A stretch of DNA of 64,000 nucleotides from Thermoflexus sp. (GCA_020724465.1 DYGX01000001.1:298932-362931); one strand, 5' to 3'; positions 32,360-44,954 are shown, counted from the first letter of the stretch. A program made the numbers and translations. Notes: generated from the letters alone by a model not told the origin.

Positions 32360-34540
32360 ATGCTTGTTCGCGCGTTCCGTGTCACCGACCGGCTGGGTAA
32401 CGCTCTTCTGCGCGTGGGCGCGTGGGCGGCGCTGGCAGCGGTCCAGCAAGCTGCGCACCTCAAGAATGGATTGATCGGCCTGATCGTCGCGATCGCCGGT
32501 GTTGTGGTCGGCGCAGCAGGGCTGATCCTGGGGACGGCCAGGCGCACGCGGCGTACCGCCGAGCAGGCCTATCAGATCACCCAGACGGTTGCCGGGCGCC
32601 GCGATCGCATGGCGCAGCGTGCCGCCGCCGCCGAGCTTCGGCCAGCCGTCGCCGAAGATCCCCTGCGCGCGCAAAACCGCGCGCTGAGCGCCTTCGCCGT
32701 CCTGCTGTTGCTTGCGCTTCTGGCGGTCGTCATCTGGCAGACCACGGACGACGATGCGCCAAGCGTCCCGGCGGGTATCGCCGGCGCGTGGCCCGAAGCG
32801 AGCGGCAACACGCCCATCCCCACCGCGATTTTCCCCACGCCGATCCCGACCCCTACCCCGGTTCCTGACCCCCTGCGGGTCGGTGGGAGCGTCGTCTTTA
32901 CGCTGCGTACCGGCGGACAGACGGATCTCTGGGCGCTCGGCGTGGGCGAAACCGAGCCTTTACGCCTGACCAACCACCCCGCCGACGACCGCGACCCGGC
33001 CTGGAGTCCGGATGGAACGCGGCTGGCCTTTACCAGCCGGCGCGACGGCAACTGGGAGCTGTACGTCCTGGAACTGGCGACCGGGGCGATCAGCCGGCTG
33101 ACGTTTACGCCGGGGTTCGAGGGCGCGCCCACCTGGAGCCCGGACGGGGCCTTCATCGCGTATGAAGGTTATAACGACCAGACGCGCAGCCTCGACATTT
33201 ACATTATCAGTTCCGATCCGGAGATCGCCGCGCGCGACGGAGCGGTGCAGATGACGACCTCGCCGGCGCCCGATACCGAGCCGGCGTGGTCCCCGCAGGG
33301 GCGGCAGATCGCCTACGTCACCTGGCGCAACGGCAACCAGGAAATTGTGATCTTCGACCTGGACAACCCCAACGCCGATCGCGAGCAGCAAGCCCTGAAC
33401 CTGACCCGGACGGCGGACATCAACGAGACGCACCCCACCTGGAGCCACGACGGCACGCGGATCGCCTACACCGCGCGCGTGAATGGCGTGGAAGGCGTTT
33501 ATTACAAGTGGGTGGATCGCCCCGACGAGTCACCCACGCTCATCGGGCGCGGGCGGATGCCCGCCTGGGCGCCAAACGATGCCAGCGTGCTCTACACGCT
33601 CGACATCGACCGCCGCACGCAGCTTATCGCCAAGTCGCCGGATAGTTTCGGGGCGGCGACCGATGCCACATCGCTGCCGGGCCGCGCCGAAGACCCGGAC
33701 TGGACCGGCGCGCCGCTGCCCGCCGGCTTTGTCCAAAGCGGCGGTCTGCCCCCCAGCCCGGATGTGCCCGACCCGCTCTACATCGAAGACGAGCGCCCCC
33801 AGACTACCGGGCTGTACGGGCTGGCGCTGCTCAACGGCGTCACCGCGCCGCTCCCGCGCCTCTCCAGCCGGGTGAACGAATCCTTTGAGGCGATGCGTAT
33901 CGCCGTGCTGGAGCAGGTCCGCTACGACTTCCTCGGCACGCTCGAAGACGCCTTCTGGCCGCAGGGCCGCCCGCCCGAACCGGGCGAGCCGCGCGAGAAC
34001 TGGCATTATACGGGCCGCGCCATCGCCATCAACCGCGATCTGATTTATCTCCCTCCGCCGACGCCGATCGAGATCGTGCGCGAGGACATCGAGGTAAACA
34101 CGTACTGGCGGGTCTATGTCCGTGTGGCGGAAGAGGCTCAGGGCGGCGCGTTCGGCGAGCCGTTGCGCGACCTGCCCTGGGACTTCACCGCGCGCAGCAG
34201 CGGATCGCCCGAAGACTACGAGCGCGGCGGTCGCCTGAAAGACCTGCCGCCCCCCGGCTATTACGTCGATCTGACGCAGATCGCCGAGGATTATGGCTGG
34301 GAGCGCGTCCCTGCGCAGCGAACGTGGCAGCACAACTTCGGGGCCATCCAGTTCTGGGTCTTCCGCAAGACGGACAACCTGAGCTGGCGCGACGCCATGC
34401 TGGAGCTGTACACGCCGGATGAGCTGAACGCCTTCCTGATCGCGGCAACCAACATCCCGGCCCCGCCGCCACTGCCCACCGCGTCGCCCACGCCCGAGGT
34501 GCGCCGCACGGCGACGCCTATCCCGCCGGATCAGCAGTAG
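32360..34540 (+). CDS. Membrane-anchored PD40 beta-propeller protein
   Basis: A 726-residue protein. Two hydrophobic segments (about residues 36-60 and 110-128) flank a basic helical cytoplasmic loop. A Pro/Thr linker leads to an outer beta-propeller of TolB-type PD40 repeats (D-P-A-W-S-P-D-G-T-R-L-A-F-T-S-R-R-D-G-N is the clearest) spanning ~170-450. The C-terminal ~270 residues have no domain I recognise and end in a Pro/Thr tail. GAGG lies before the ATG. Twenty-one bases separate it from the M23 peptidase gene, so they form an operon. It probably organises or senses envelope components; no direct evidence for a ligand. Confidence 0.78.
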   Translation: MLVRAFRVTDRLGNALLRVGAWAALAAVQQAAHLKNGLIGLIVAIAGVVVGAAGLILGTARRTRRTAEQAYQITQTVAGRRDRMAQRAAAAELRPAVAEDPLRAQNRALSAFAVLLLLALLAVVIWQTTDDDAPSVPAGIAGAWPEASGNTPIPTAIFPTPIPTPTPVPDPLRVGGSVVFTLRTGGQTDLWALGVGETEPLRLTNHPADDRDPAWSPDGTRLAFTSRRDGNWELYVLELATGAISRLTFTPGFEGAPTWSPDGAFIAYEGYNDQTRSLDIYIISSDPEIAARDGAVQMTTSPAPDTEPAWSPQGRQIAYVTWRNGNQEIVIFDLDNPNADREQQALNLTRTADINETHPTWSHDGTRIAYTARVNGVEGVYYKWVDRPDESPTLIGRGRMPAWAPNDASVLYTLDIDRRTQLIAKSPDSFGAATDATSLPGRAEDPDWTGAPLPAGFVQSGGLPPSPDVPDPLYIEDERPQTTGLYGLALLNGVTAPLPRLSSRVNESFEAMRIAVLEQVRYDFLGTLEDAFWPQGRPPEPGEPRENWHYTGRAIAINRDLIYLPPPTPIEIVREDIEVNTYWRVYVRVAEEAQGGAFGEPLRDLPWDFTARSSGSPEDYERGGRLKDLPPPGYYVDLTQIAEDYGWERVPAQRTWQHNFGAIQFWVFRKTDNLSWRDAMLELYTPDELNAFLIAATNIPAPPPLPTASPTPEVRRTATPIPPDQQ

Positions 34541-34561
34541 CGCGGCGGCAGGACAAGAGTG

Positions 34562-35842
34562 ATGGAACGCAGCCGCAATCTGCAGGGCGTCTTGATCCTT
34601 CTCGCGCTGATCGCCATCGGCGGGCTGTACATCTGGCAGAACGTCAAGCCGGAGATCACGGTTTCCGTGCCGGCCCCCACAAGCACGCCCGGCGAAGCTT
34701 CGCCGCAGGCCTGGCAGCTTGAGTTGCGCGCCCAGCTTGCGTCTGCCGCGACGCTGCTGCCCACCATCGACCCGGCGAACACGACCGCGACCGTCCCGGC
34801 GCTGCCGCCCACCGATCCCGCCGCCGAGCCGCTCGTCGCGCCTGCCGGGCTGGAATACACACCCTGGCCCACGCCCACCGCCACGCCGGACTTGACGCCA
34901 ACGCCGCTCGCCCCGACCGCGTCCGGCCCGACCCCCATCCCCAGCCCGACCGGGCTGCCGATCGCCTGGAACGCCACCCCCATCGGCTACCAGCCGCCGC
35001 CGGAAGAAGCGCCGCTGCGCCTGCACATCAACGATCACTACTGGATGAAGCGCCCCGTCGACGCCAGCGCCAACAGCGAGAGCCTCTTCTATTACCCGTT
35101 TGGCTCCGACGGCCCGCGCAACGAGTGGCGTGTGCATCATGGGGTCGATATGCCGAACCCTGTGGGCGAGCGCGTGCGGGCCGTGGCGTCAGGGACGGTC
35201 ATCTGGGCGAACAACGGCGCGGAATCGATCGACGGCAACCAGCAGGGGATCTACCCGGCCTACGGCAATGTCGTCATCATCGAGCACGACATCGGCTACC
35301 GGGGCCAGAAGCTTTGGACGCTGTACGCACACCTGTCGGTCATTTTGGTCCAGGAAGGCGTGCATGTCGAACAGGGCGACACCATCGGCCTGATCGGCGG
35401 CACGGGCGATGTCAGCGGGCCGCACGTGCACCTGGAAGTCCGCCTGGGCGAGAACAATTATTATTCGGTCGTTAACCCCCTGCTGTGGATCGTGCCCTAT
35501 GTCGGCCATGGCGTCGTGGCCGGACGGGTGACCTATCCGGACGGCACGCTGGCCGAAGATGTCACCGTGACCCTGACGCAGCGCGGGCGCGTGGTGCAGA
35601 CAACCACCACCTACATCGCACCCAAACGGTCCCCCGATCAGCGGTTCGGCTGGGAAGTCAACCCGGACCCGGTCTGGCGCGAGAACTTCGCCATGGGCGA
35701 CGTGCCGGAAGGCGAGTACACGATCAGCGTGACGCTCAACGGGCGGCGTTTCGCGCAGGACATCAGCGTCCGGGCCGGCACGACCAATTTCGTCGAGCTG
35801 GGCGGCACCGTCGCGGCGACCCCCCGCCCTGCGGGAGACTGA
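34562..35842 (+). CDS. M23 (LytM-type) zinc metallopeptidase with carboxypeptidase-regulatory-like domain
   Basis: A 426-residue exported endopeptidase-like protein. An N-terminal transmembrane anchor (G-V-L-I-L-L-A-L-I-A-I-G-G-L-Y-I) is followed by a Pro/Thr-rich spacer of ~100 residues. The M23 domain is at ~190-315, with zinc ligands H-H-G-V-D and H-V-H-L-E (H-x-x-x-D and H-x-H) intact, so it should be catalytically competent. A C-terminal beta-sandwich (~325-420, G-R-V-T-Y-P-D-G-T-L-A) resembles carboxypeptidase-regulatory-like domains. ATG 34562 was preferred to the adjacent GTG because of AGGA spacing. It cleaves peptidoglycan crosslinks by family analogy. Confidence 0.9.
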   Translation: MERSRNLQGVLILLALIAIGGLYIWQNVKPEITVSVPAPTSTPGEASPQAWQLELRAQLASAATLLPTIDPANTTATVPALPPTDPAAEPLVAPAGLEYTPWPTPTATPDLTPTPLAPTASGPTPIPSPTGLPIAWNATPIGYQPPPEEAPLRLHINDHYWMKRPVDASANSESLFYYPFGSDGPRNEWRVHHGVDMPNPVGERVRAVASGTVIWANNGAESIDGNQQGIYPAYGNVVIIEHDIGYRGQKLWTLYAHLSVILVQEGVHVEQGDTIGLIGGTGDVSGPHVHLEVRLGENNYYSVVNPLLWIVPYVGHGVVAGRVTYPDGTLAEDVTVTLTQRGRVVQTTTTYIAPKRSPDQRFGWEVNPDPVWRENFAMGDVPEGEYTISVTLNGRRFAQDISVRAGTTNFVELGGTVAATPRPAGD

Positions 35843-35945
35843 AATCGCGCGCGGGGTGCATCCCGTCGTCGCTTCAGCACGCACGGCGTGGGGCGACCCT
35901 GCCCTACGACTGCCCCGCTATTGCCTGAACACAACCCTTCAACCT

Positions 35946-35974
35946 TTGCGGATCGCCTGTGTTTCGGCTACACT
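35946..35974 (+). promoter_or_regulatory. Promoter for the secreted PPC-repeat protein
   Basis: TTGCGG (35946-35951), a 17-base spacer and TACACT (35969-35974). The transcription start would be near 35982, 55 bases before the ATG. Confidence 0.55.
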
Positions 35975-36036
35975 CGGAACATGCATGTGAGCGAAAGTCA
36001 TTGTACTGACGCCACCAATGAGGAGTGACTACTGGG

Positions 36037-38139
36037 ATGCAGATGATGAACGCCAAAACAGAGTTAAGCATGTTCACGCGCCTGGCCCTGCGCCGGGCCG
36101 GGCTGGCGATTCTGGTTTTGACTCTGGCTGCGGGCCTAATCGCTTCGCCAGTTTTCGCCCAGGACACCGTCCGCCGCCAGCTAGTCGTCGGTGACGTGGT
36201 CACCGGGACTCTGAACTCCGAGACCTTCATCCAGGTTTACACCGTCAATGCCAGCGCAGGCGATACACTGACCATCGATGTGTCGACCAACGTTGATGAC
36301 CTGGCCCCGGTGGTAATCGTGACCGACGAGCGCGGGAACGTCGTTGCGTCCGATGCGGACACGAGCAGCCCCGGTACTGCCGCGCTGGCCGACATCAATA
36401 TCCCCAGCACGGGCACCTACTACATCGCCGTGATGCGCGGCAGCGGCGCGGAAGGGGATGCGGGCGGGCAGTTCACGCTGCGCCTGAGCGGGATCCAGCA
36501 GGTCGGCGGGCAAATGGTCACCCTCGAAAACGGCGGCCTGCTGTTCGAGCTGACCTGGAACGCCGCGGTCAATTTCAACCTGGAAGTGCGCGATCCGGTC
36601 GGCGGCACGGTCCACGCTTTTAGCCCCGGTTCGCCCAGCGGCGGCACGCTCGATGCGGACGTGAACGGCACGTGCGAAGGGGCCATCGCAGACAGCCCCA
36701 CCGAGACTATCGCCTGGCCGGCGGGTGATGTGCCCGCGGGCAGCTACGAGATCATCATCTACTATCTCGACACCTGCGACGTGGGCGGTCCGCAGGTCTT
36801 CACTGTGAGCGCCAGCGCCAACGGCGAAGAAGCCGAGAGCATTACCGGCACGCTGAACCCCGGCCAGGAATACGTGGCGCGCCTGGAACTGGCGCCAGAT
36901 GCGTCCTGGTCGCTGGTGAACGGCGGGGTCAACGCCGGTCTCGACTTCACGACCTTCTCGAACTTGCTGGGGCAGGCCGAGCCTATCGCGATCGGCAGCA
37001 CCGTCTCGGGCCTGATCACCAACGCGGCGCCCGCGCGGGCGTACACCTTCGAGGGCACCGCCGGCGCGACCGTGGATATTATCGTCAACGCGCAGTCGGG
37101 CAGCCTCGATACCTCGGTGGCGCTGTTTGGTCCGAACAACAACGTCCTGGGGTCGAACGAAGACGCCAGCCCCGAGACAACCGACTCCGCCTTGCAGGTC
37201 GTGCTACCATCGGACGGCACGTACACGGTCATCGTGAGCCGCTACGCGCTGGCGATCGGCGGAACCGAAGGCGAGTACAGCCTGCGGGTAACGCAAAGCT
37301 CTGGCGCCACGCCGCCGCCGGTGAGCGAAGAAACGGGCCTGGACCTGGATCTGCCCGCCGGCACGATCGAGGTCACGCTGACCTGGAACACGGTCGCCGA
37401 CCTTCAGCTCCTGATCCGCGATCCAAATGGGGACGCGGTCTACGATGACACCCCGCAGGTGGTGAGCGGTGGCATCCTGGCGGCTGACGGCAACGTTGGC
37501 TGCCTGGAGCCGACCACCAGCCCGGTATCGTACATCTACTGGCCGCCGAACCGCCTGGTGCCCGGCACCTATGAAATTGAGGTCTGGTACCAGAACCCGT
37601 GCGGTGACACAGCCCCGGTCACCTTCAATCTGACCGCCGTCGTTCTGGAGCAGACCATCGTCAACACCCAGCAGCAGATCGCGCCCGATGCCCGCTTCAT
37701 GATCACGTTCGAAGTCGGACCGGATGGCACGGCGACGGCCGGCCCCGGTGGCTTCTTCAACATGACCAATGCCTCGTCGCTCAGCTACCAGACGCGCCTG
37801 GACAGCGCCATCCCGATCAGCTACGGCTCGTCAGTTTCGGGCAGCATCACGGACCAGCAGCGTTACCTGCTCTACTCGTTCCAGGCGCAGCAGGGCGACG
37901 TGGTCAGCATCGCCATGAACGCCACCGGCGGCACGCTCGACCCGGCGCTCTATCTCATCTCGCCGGATGGCATCCAGATCGCCTTCAACGATGATGTCGT
38001 GCCGGGCGAAAACCGCAACTCGGCTATCGAGAACCAGACCCTCGCCTTCACCGGCACATATTACATCATCGCCACGCACTACGGACTGCAGGTCGGGGGA
38101 ACCCAGGGCACCTTCACGCTCGACCTCGTGCTTGAATAG
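36037..38139 (+). CDS. Large secreted protein with alternating PPC-type and Cys-containing modules
   Basis: A 700-residue exported protein. ATG 36037 has GAGGAG 11 bases upstream and gives a signal peptide ending A-S-P-V-F-A-Q. Three bacterial pre-peptidase C-terminal (PPC)-like beta-sandwiches lie near residues 45-155, 320-425 and 585-695 (for example G-T-Y-Y-I-A-V and G-T-Y-Y-I-I-A). Between them are two copies of another ~100-residue module with L-T-W-N, R-D-P and P-A-G-S-Y-E-I or P-G-T-Y-E-I and two cysteines each. The arrangement is A-B-A-B-A. No catalytic domain is present, so it is probably an adhesive or scaffold surface protein. Confidence 0.8.
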   Translation: MQMMNAKTELSMFTRLALRRAGLAILVLTLAAGLIASPVFAQDTVRRQLVVGDVVTGTLNSETFIQVYTVNASAGDTLTIDVSTNVDDLAPVVIVTDERGNVVASDADTSSPGTAALADINIPSTGTYYIAVMRGSGAEGDAGGQFTLRLSGIQQVGGQMVTLENGGLLFELTWNAAVNFNLEVRDPVGGTVHAFSPGSPSGGTLDADVNGTCEGAIADSPTETIAWPAGDVPAGSYEIIIYYLDTCDVGGPQVFTVSASANGEEAESITGTLNPGQEYVARLELAPDASWSLVNGGVNAGLDFTTFSNLLGQAEPIAIGSTVSGLITNAAPARAYTFEGTAGATVDIIVNAQSGSLDTSVALFGPNNNVLGSNEDASPETTDSALQVVLPSDGTYTVIVSRYALAIGGTEGEYSLRVTQSSGATPPPVSEETGLDLDLPAGTIEVTLTWNTVADLQLLIRDPNGDAVYDDTPQVVSGGILAADGNVGCLEPTTSPVSYIYWPPNRLVPGTYEIEVWYQNPCGDTAPVTFNLTAVVLEQTIVNTQQQIAPDARFMITFEVGPDGTATAGPGGFFNMTNASSLSYQTRLDSAIPISYGSSVSGSITDQQRYLLYSFQAQQGDVVSIAMNATGGTLDPALYLISPDGIQIAFNDDVVPGENRNSAIENQTLAFTGTYYIIATHYGLQVGGTQGTFTLDLVLE

Positions 38140-38164
38140 CCCCTATCCATCTCAACTGTCACGC

Positions 38165-38200
38165 CACCCCCGCCTGCTCAAAGGACCGGCGGGGGTGTTG
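38165..38200 (+). terminator. Terminator after the PPC-repeat gene
   Basis: A perfect 10-bp stem CACCCCCGCC/GGCGGGGGTG (38165-38174 with 38188-38197) with a 13-base loop is followed by TTGTAT. Confidence 0.8.
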
Positions 38201-38233
38201 TATCTGTGGCGGTCAAGCAGGTCCCGGCGCCTG

Positions 38234-38262
38234 TTGACAAATTAGAACGTCTGTGCTATTCT
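38234..38262 (+). promoter_or_regulatory. recA promoter
   Basis: A consensus TTGACA (38234-38239), a 17-base spacer and TATTCT (38257-38262). The GAAC within the spacer might be part of a LexA-type half-site, but no full palindrome is visible. Confidence 0.75.
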
Positions 38263-38329
38263 TGAGCTAGTCTGAATTTCGTCCCATCGCCCTCATGCGC
38301 GATTGATATCTGAAAGTGGAGAAAATGCG

Positions 38330-39382
<1,053 letters not shown>

Positions 39383-39411
39383 TCCTCTCCACCGCGCCGA
39401 CCTCAACGCCA

Positions 39412-39445
39412 GTGCCGCGCCGGGATTTAGCTCCCGGCGCGGCAC
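39412..39445 (+). terminator. recA terminator
   Basis: A perfect 13-bp stem (39412-39424 with 39433-39445), with an 8-base loop, followed by GTTTG. Confidence 0.85.
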
Positions 39446-39453
39446 GTTTGCGA

Positions 39454-39482
39454 TTGTCAAGAACGCGCTCCCTTCGTATAAT
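39454..39482 (+). promoter_or_regulatory. dsbA-like gene promoter
   Basis: TTGTCA (39454-39459), a 17-base spacer and TATAAT (39477-39482), 41 bases before the ATG. Confidence 0.75.
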
Positions 39483-39523
39483 CGGCGAACCCAACTGTAC
39501 CGGTAGCAGACACGAGGACCACC

Positions 39524-40543
39524 ATGGCCGAACATTCAGCGTCGCAGCATCCCACCCCTGAAAACGACAAACCTGTGTCGCTGCGCGACGCCCCACCTCG
39601 CCCTGTGCCCCAGGCGATGAACGGGGGCGGCAGCTCGACATTGACCCTGATCATGACCGCCGCAGCGTTTCTGCTCGGCGGCCTGCTGATCGCGACGCTC
39701 CTTTCCGACAATGACAGCCTGGACGACGACGCGCTGCGCGCCGCCGTGAACGAAGCTGTTGGCACGCAGGTCAGCGCGCTGGGGCTGGCGCCTGGCGACC
39801 CGGAAACCGGCCGCCTTGCCCTGCAAGATATGATCGACAGCGCCGTCGCGACCCAGGTCAGCGGCAGCGCCTCCCTGGCCAGCGGCGGTGACGGCCTCAG
39901 CCGCGACGACCTGGCGCAGCTTGTGGATCAGTCGGTCAGCACGCGGGTGGCGGCGCTGATCCCTACCAACACGCCGATCCCGCCCACGCCGACGCCGATT
40001 CCGGTCGACATCACGGCAGACAATGATGCCTTCCGCGGGCCGGCCGACGCCCCGGTGACGATCGTCGAGTTCTCGGACTTCCAGTGCGGCTACTGCGGAC
40101 GCTTCTACGAGCAAACTTTGCCCAGAATTCTGGAGAAGTATCCGAACGAAGTGCGCTTCGTATACCGTGACTTCCCCATCTTCGGTGAAGACTCGGTCCG
40201 CGCGGCGATGGCCGCCGAGTGCGCTAACGATCAGGATATGTTCTGGGAGATGCACAACCGCATCTTCGACATTCACCGCGAGTCTTCGCCGCCGACGCTC
40301 AGCCAGGAAACGCTGGTCGGCTTTGCCGAGGAAATCGGCCTGCCCGATGTCGGCGAGTTTGAGTCCTGCCTGGCCGAAGAACGCCATCTCGACGAGATCA
40401 TCCAGGATTTCCAGACGGCGCAGATGTACGGCTTCCGTGGCACACCCGGTTTTGTGATCAACGGGGTCGTCTATCCCTTCGGCGCGCAGCCGTTCGAAGT
40501 CTTCGACGCTATCATCCAGCAGGAGCTTCAGGCCAGCAGCTAG
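39524..40543 (+). CDS. Membrane-anchored DsbA-type thiol oxidoreductase
   Basis: A 339-residue protein with one N-terminal transmembrane anchor (~residues 40-60), a long extracytoplasmic spacer and a C-terminal DsbA/thioredoxin-fold domain. The active site is Cys188-Gly-Tyr-Cys191 in F-S-D-F-Q-C-G-Y-C-G. The cis-Pro segment is G-T-P-G-F. It introduces disulfides into exported proteins. A VKOR-type reoxidant is encoded about 1 kb away, matching the DsbA/VKOR pairing of bacteria that lack DsbB. Several secreted proteins in this window carry Cys pairs that would be clients. Confidence 0.92.
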   Translation: MAEHSASQHPTPENDKPVSLRDAPPRPVPQAMNGGGSSTLTLIMTAAAFLLGGLLIATLLSDNDSLDDDALRAAVNEAVGTQVSALGLAPGDPETGRLALQDMIDSAVATQVSGSASLASGGDGLSRDDLAQLVDQSVSTRVAALIPTNTPIPPTPTPIPVDITADNDAFRGPADAPVTIVEFSDFQCGYCGRFYEQTLPRILEKYPNEVRFVYRDFPIFGEDSVRAAMAAECANDQDMFWEMHNRIFDIHRESSPPTLSQETLVGFAEEIGLPDVGEFESCLAEERHLDEIIQDFQTAQMYGFRGTPGFVINGVVYPFGAQPFEVFDAIIQQELQASS

Positions 40544-40562
40544 CGTCACCATCCGAACCAGC

Positions 40563-40595
40563 CAGGCGCCGGCCTGTCGGGCTGGCCGGCGCCTG
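40563..40595 (+). terminator. Terminator after dsbA
   Basis: A perfect 12-bp GC-rich stem (40563-40574 with 40584-40595) with a 9-base loop. The T-run is weak (TTG). Confidence 0.7.
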
Positions 40596-40635
40596 TTGAG
40601 CGGCGCTCTGCCGCCCAAAAACCGCAAACGAACCG

Positions 40636-40664
40636 TTGACCGCCACACAGGGAACAGGTATAAT
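40636..40664 (+). promoter_or_regulatory. Promoter for the S1-domain protein
   Basis: TTGACC (40636-40641), a 17-base spacer and TATAAT (40659-40664), a near-perfect consensus 43 bases before the ATG. Confidence 0.78.
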
Positions 40665-40706
40665 CCGCCCCACGAAACACCACGGCACGGACAAGGAGCC
40701 AGTCAC

Positions 40707-41429
40707 ATGACGACCGACAATTCAGCGCCCACCTCGATTGACGACCTCACCCCCAAAATGCAACTCGAAGGGACCGTCAAAAAGATCGAATTGTTTGGCG
40801 CCCTGGTGGATATTGGCGTTGGGCGGCCGGGACTGCTCCACATCTCTCAGCTATCGGACAAGCACGTTAAGAACGTGACAGACGTCCTGAACGAAGGCGA
40901 CCGCGTCACCGTCTGGGTCCAGGAAATCGACCGCGCGCGCGGGCGGATCAGCCTGACCATGCTCAAGCCCCCGTCGGTCTCGTGGGATGAGATTACAGTC
41001 GGCAGCGTCTTCACCGGTAAGGTCGTGCGCGTGGAGAAGTTCGGCGTCTTCGTGGACTTCGGCGCCGAGCGCCCGGGCCTGGTGCACATCTCGGAACTGG
41101 CCAAGGGCTATGTGGGTGATCCGTCGGAAGTCGTGCAGCTTGACGACTCGATCGAGGTCAAGGTCATCGGCGTGAACCGCCGCAAGAAGCAGATCGACCT
41201 CAGCGTGCGCGCGCTGGAGGAGCCTGCTCAGGCAGCCTATGCCGATGACGAGCCTGAGGAGAACCTGCCAACAGCGATGGAGCTGGCACTGCGCCAGGCT
41301 CTGGAGAAGGCCGACCTTGATTTTCCGAGCACCCGCGCGAACAAGCGCCGCATGAAGAAAAACAAGCGCCACGCCGAGCGCGAAGATATCTTCGCCCGCA
41401 CGCTGCAGCAGCACAGCACCAACGACTGA
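40707..41429 (+). CDS. Two-domain S1 RNA-binding protein
   Basis: A 240-residue protein with two tandem S1 domains (residues ~16-85 and ~98-170), each with the G-x-V-x-x-I-x-x-F-G-x-x-V-D-x-G and G-L-x-H-I-S signatures. The C-terminal ~60 residues are acidic then Lys/Arg-rich (R-R-M-K-K-N-K-R-H). AAGGAG lies eight bases before ATG 40707. It is a short relative of ribosomal protein S1, probably involved in mRNA or ribosome binding. The tail may contact rRNA. It stands between the disulfide genes but no functional link is obvious. Confidence 0.88.
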   Translation: MTTDNSAPTSIDDLTPKMQLEGTVKKIELFGALVDIGVGRPGLLHISQLSDKHVKNVTDVLNEGDRVTVWVQEIDRARGRISLTMLKPPSVSWDEITVGSVFTGKVVRVEKFGVFVDFGAERPGLVHISELAKGYVGDPSEVVQLDDSIEVKVIGVNRRKKQIDLSVRALEEPAQAAYADDEPEENLPTAMELALRQALEKADLDFPSTRANKRRMKKNKRHAEREDIFARTLQQHSTND

Positions 41430-41472
41430 CACTACGCGCGAGCGGCAGCCGGGTGCAATCGAAACCGCAGAA

Positions 41473-41505
41473 AAAACGGACCGCCTCGGCAGTCCGTTTT
41501 GTTTT
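41473..41505. terminator. Bidirectional terminator between the S1 and VKOR genes
   Basis: The stem AAAACGGAC/GTCCGTTTT (41473-41481 with 41492-41500) has T-rich flanks both ways, so it can end both converging transcripts. Confidence 0.88.
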
Positions 41506-41524
41506 CGGCGGTGTGCGCTGCGGC

Positions 41525-42016
41525 CTACACACGCAGCGGCTGCAGGAATTTGTACAGGCGGTATACGGCAATGGCGAAGATCAGGCTCACGATGATGAAT
41601 GACGCGACGCACCACTGGCACCACGCTTCCAGCACCGTGGCTTCGATAATCGTCAGGTAGAATTGAAATGCAAAGCCAAACAGCGAGGCGGCCAGAACGA
41701 GCGTCCGCCCATAGGTCGCAAAGAACGGAATTTGGTCTTCGAGCAGCAAAATCGCCAGCATCCCGACGAAGCCAACCAGACCCAAGACCGCGACCGGGAT
41801 CCCAAAGGTGACTGAATAGGCGCTGTTCTGCACGGTTTCGCAGTTGATCGCCCCGGTCTCCAGGCAAACCGTCTCATTGCCGGTGACTTCTGCCCAGGCC
41901 AGGTACGCCGCCACCAAAACGCCCAGCGCGGCAAGCACAATGGAAATGAGACGAGGCCAGTCCAGCGCCACCGCCGGCGCGACTGCCTCCATCTTCTGGG
42001 TGCGTGTTCTGCCCAC
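41525..42016 (-). CDS. VKOR-type disulfide-forming membrane protein
   Basis: A 163-residue four-helix membrane protein of the vitamin K epoxide reductase family, which reoxidises DsbA and passes electrons to quinone. Catalytic Cys pairs are Cys133-Q-W-Cys136 and the loop Cys51 and Cys59 (V-C-L-E-T-G-A-I-N-C). All four cysteines are present. It has no fused thioredoxin domain; the DsbA-type protein at 39524 fits as its partner. The start is GTG 42016, with GGAGG about 12 bases upstream; ATG 41992 is an alternative. Confidence 0.92.
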   Translation of the reverse strand: MGRTRTQKMEAVAPAVALDWPRLISIVLAALGVLVAAYLAWAEVTGNETVCLETGAINCETVQNSAYSVTFGIPVAVLGLVGFVGMLAILLLEDQIPFFATYGRTLVLAASLFGFAFQFYLTIIEATVLEAWCQWCVASFIIVSLIFAIAVYRLYKFLQPLRV

Positions 42017-42175
42017 CGGTTCACTTTCCTCCGTTGTCAGGTTGGATGATGCACGGTTTCTGCCCTAAACTATAACGCAAACCGGTGCGTTTGCCTCATC
42101 CTGCTCGAAGGAGCGGCAGCCCGGCCGGGTAAGCCCTTCGCCCGCTCGGTGCGGGCACCAGATCGCTGCAAGCCA

Positions 42176-42204
42176 TTGCAACTCGACCCGCCGACCGTTA
42201 TACT
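42176..42204 (+). promoter_or_regulatory. Promoter for rel
   Basis: TTGCAA (42176-42181), a 17-base spacer and TATACT (42199-42204). Confidence 0.65.
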
Positions 42205-42242
42205 GTTATTTTAACAATCCGCGTCGATGAAAGGCTGCGGAC

Positions 42243-44429
<2,187 letters not shown>

Positions 44430-44461
44430 CACACTCGCACCCGTCCAGGAGAACCGTTGCC

Positions 44462-44818
44462 ATGTCTGCCGACCAGCGCCGTGGTGCTCTGAGCCTTCTC
44501 TTGCTCGCGCTCAGCGTGCTGGCCTGCGCAACCTTTCGCGCGCCGGGCACTCCGGCGCCCACACGCCCGCCGGGTGCCGGCACGCCGACGACCACGCCCA
44601 CGCAAACCACCACGTTGTTCGACACTGCCACACCGGCGGTCACCGCCTCGCCAACCATGGGCCGCACCGAAACTGCGCTCCCCACCCTGACCGCGACGCC
44701 CAGCGCGTCCCCATCGCTCACGCCGACGGGCACCCCAACCCCTGCTCCGACGGCCACGTTGCCGCCTGTGCCCGGTCCTGGCACCCCGATTGTCGTCCCA
44801 TCGGCCGGTTTCAGATAG
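44462..44818 (+). CDS. Small Thr/Pro-rich lipoprotein (118 aa)
   Basis: A lipobox V-L-A-C ends the signal peptide (L-S-L-L-L-L-A-L-S-V), with lipidated Cys near residue 22. The mature part is almost entirely Thr, Pro, Ala, Ser and Gly, with no folded domain. Such sequences act as extended, often glycosylated linkers; here it would hold only itself at the membrane surface. AGGAG lies ~10 bases before the ATG. It is 32 bases after rel and may be co-transcribed with it. Confidence 0.65.
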   Translation: MSADQRRGALSLLLLALSVLACATFRAPGTPAPTRPPGAGTPTTTPTQTTTLFDTATPAVTASPTMGRTETALPTLTATPSASPSLTPTGTPTPAPTATLPPVPGPGTPIVVPSAGFR

Positions 44819-44954
44819 CAGCACGCCCCGAAACCAGTCGCTGCACTGGTCGCAGCAGTCGAATACAGCCCCACCTTCTCTGTCCGGCGCACGCTGTCAC
44901 ACACGATCACTTAATGCGAGTGTCCCTTGTCAGTTGAAGTGTAGCCAACAAGGT

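Noticed and set aside
38234..38290. LexA box upstream of recA
   Set aside because: GAAC occurs once in the spacer, but no matching palindromic half-site was found at a normal distance.
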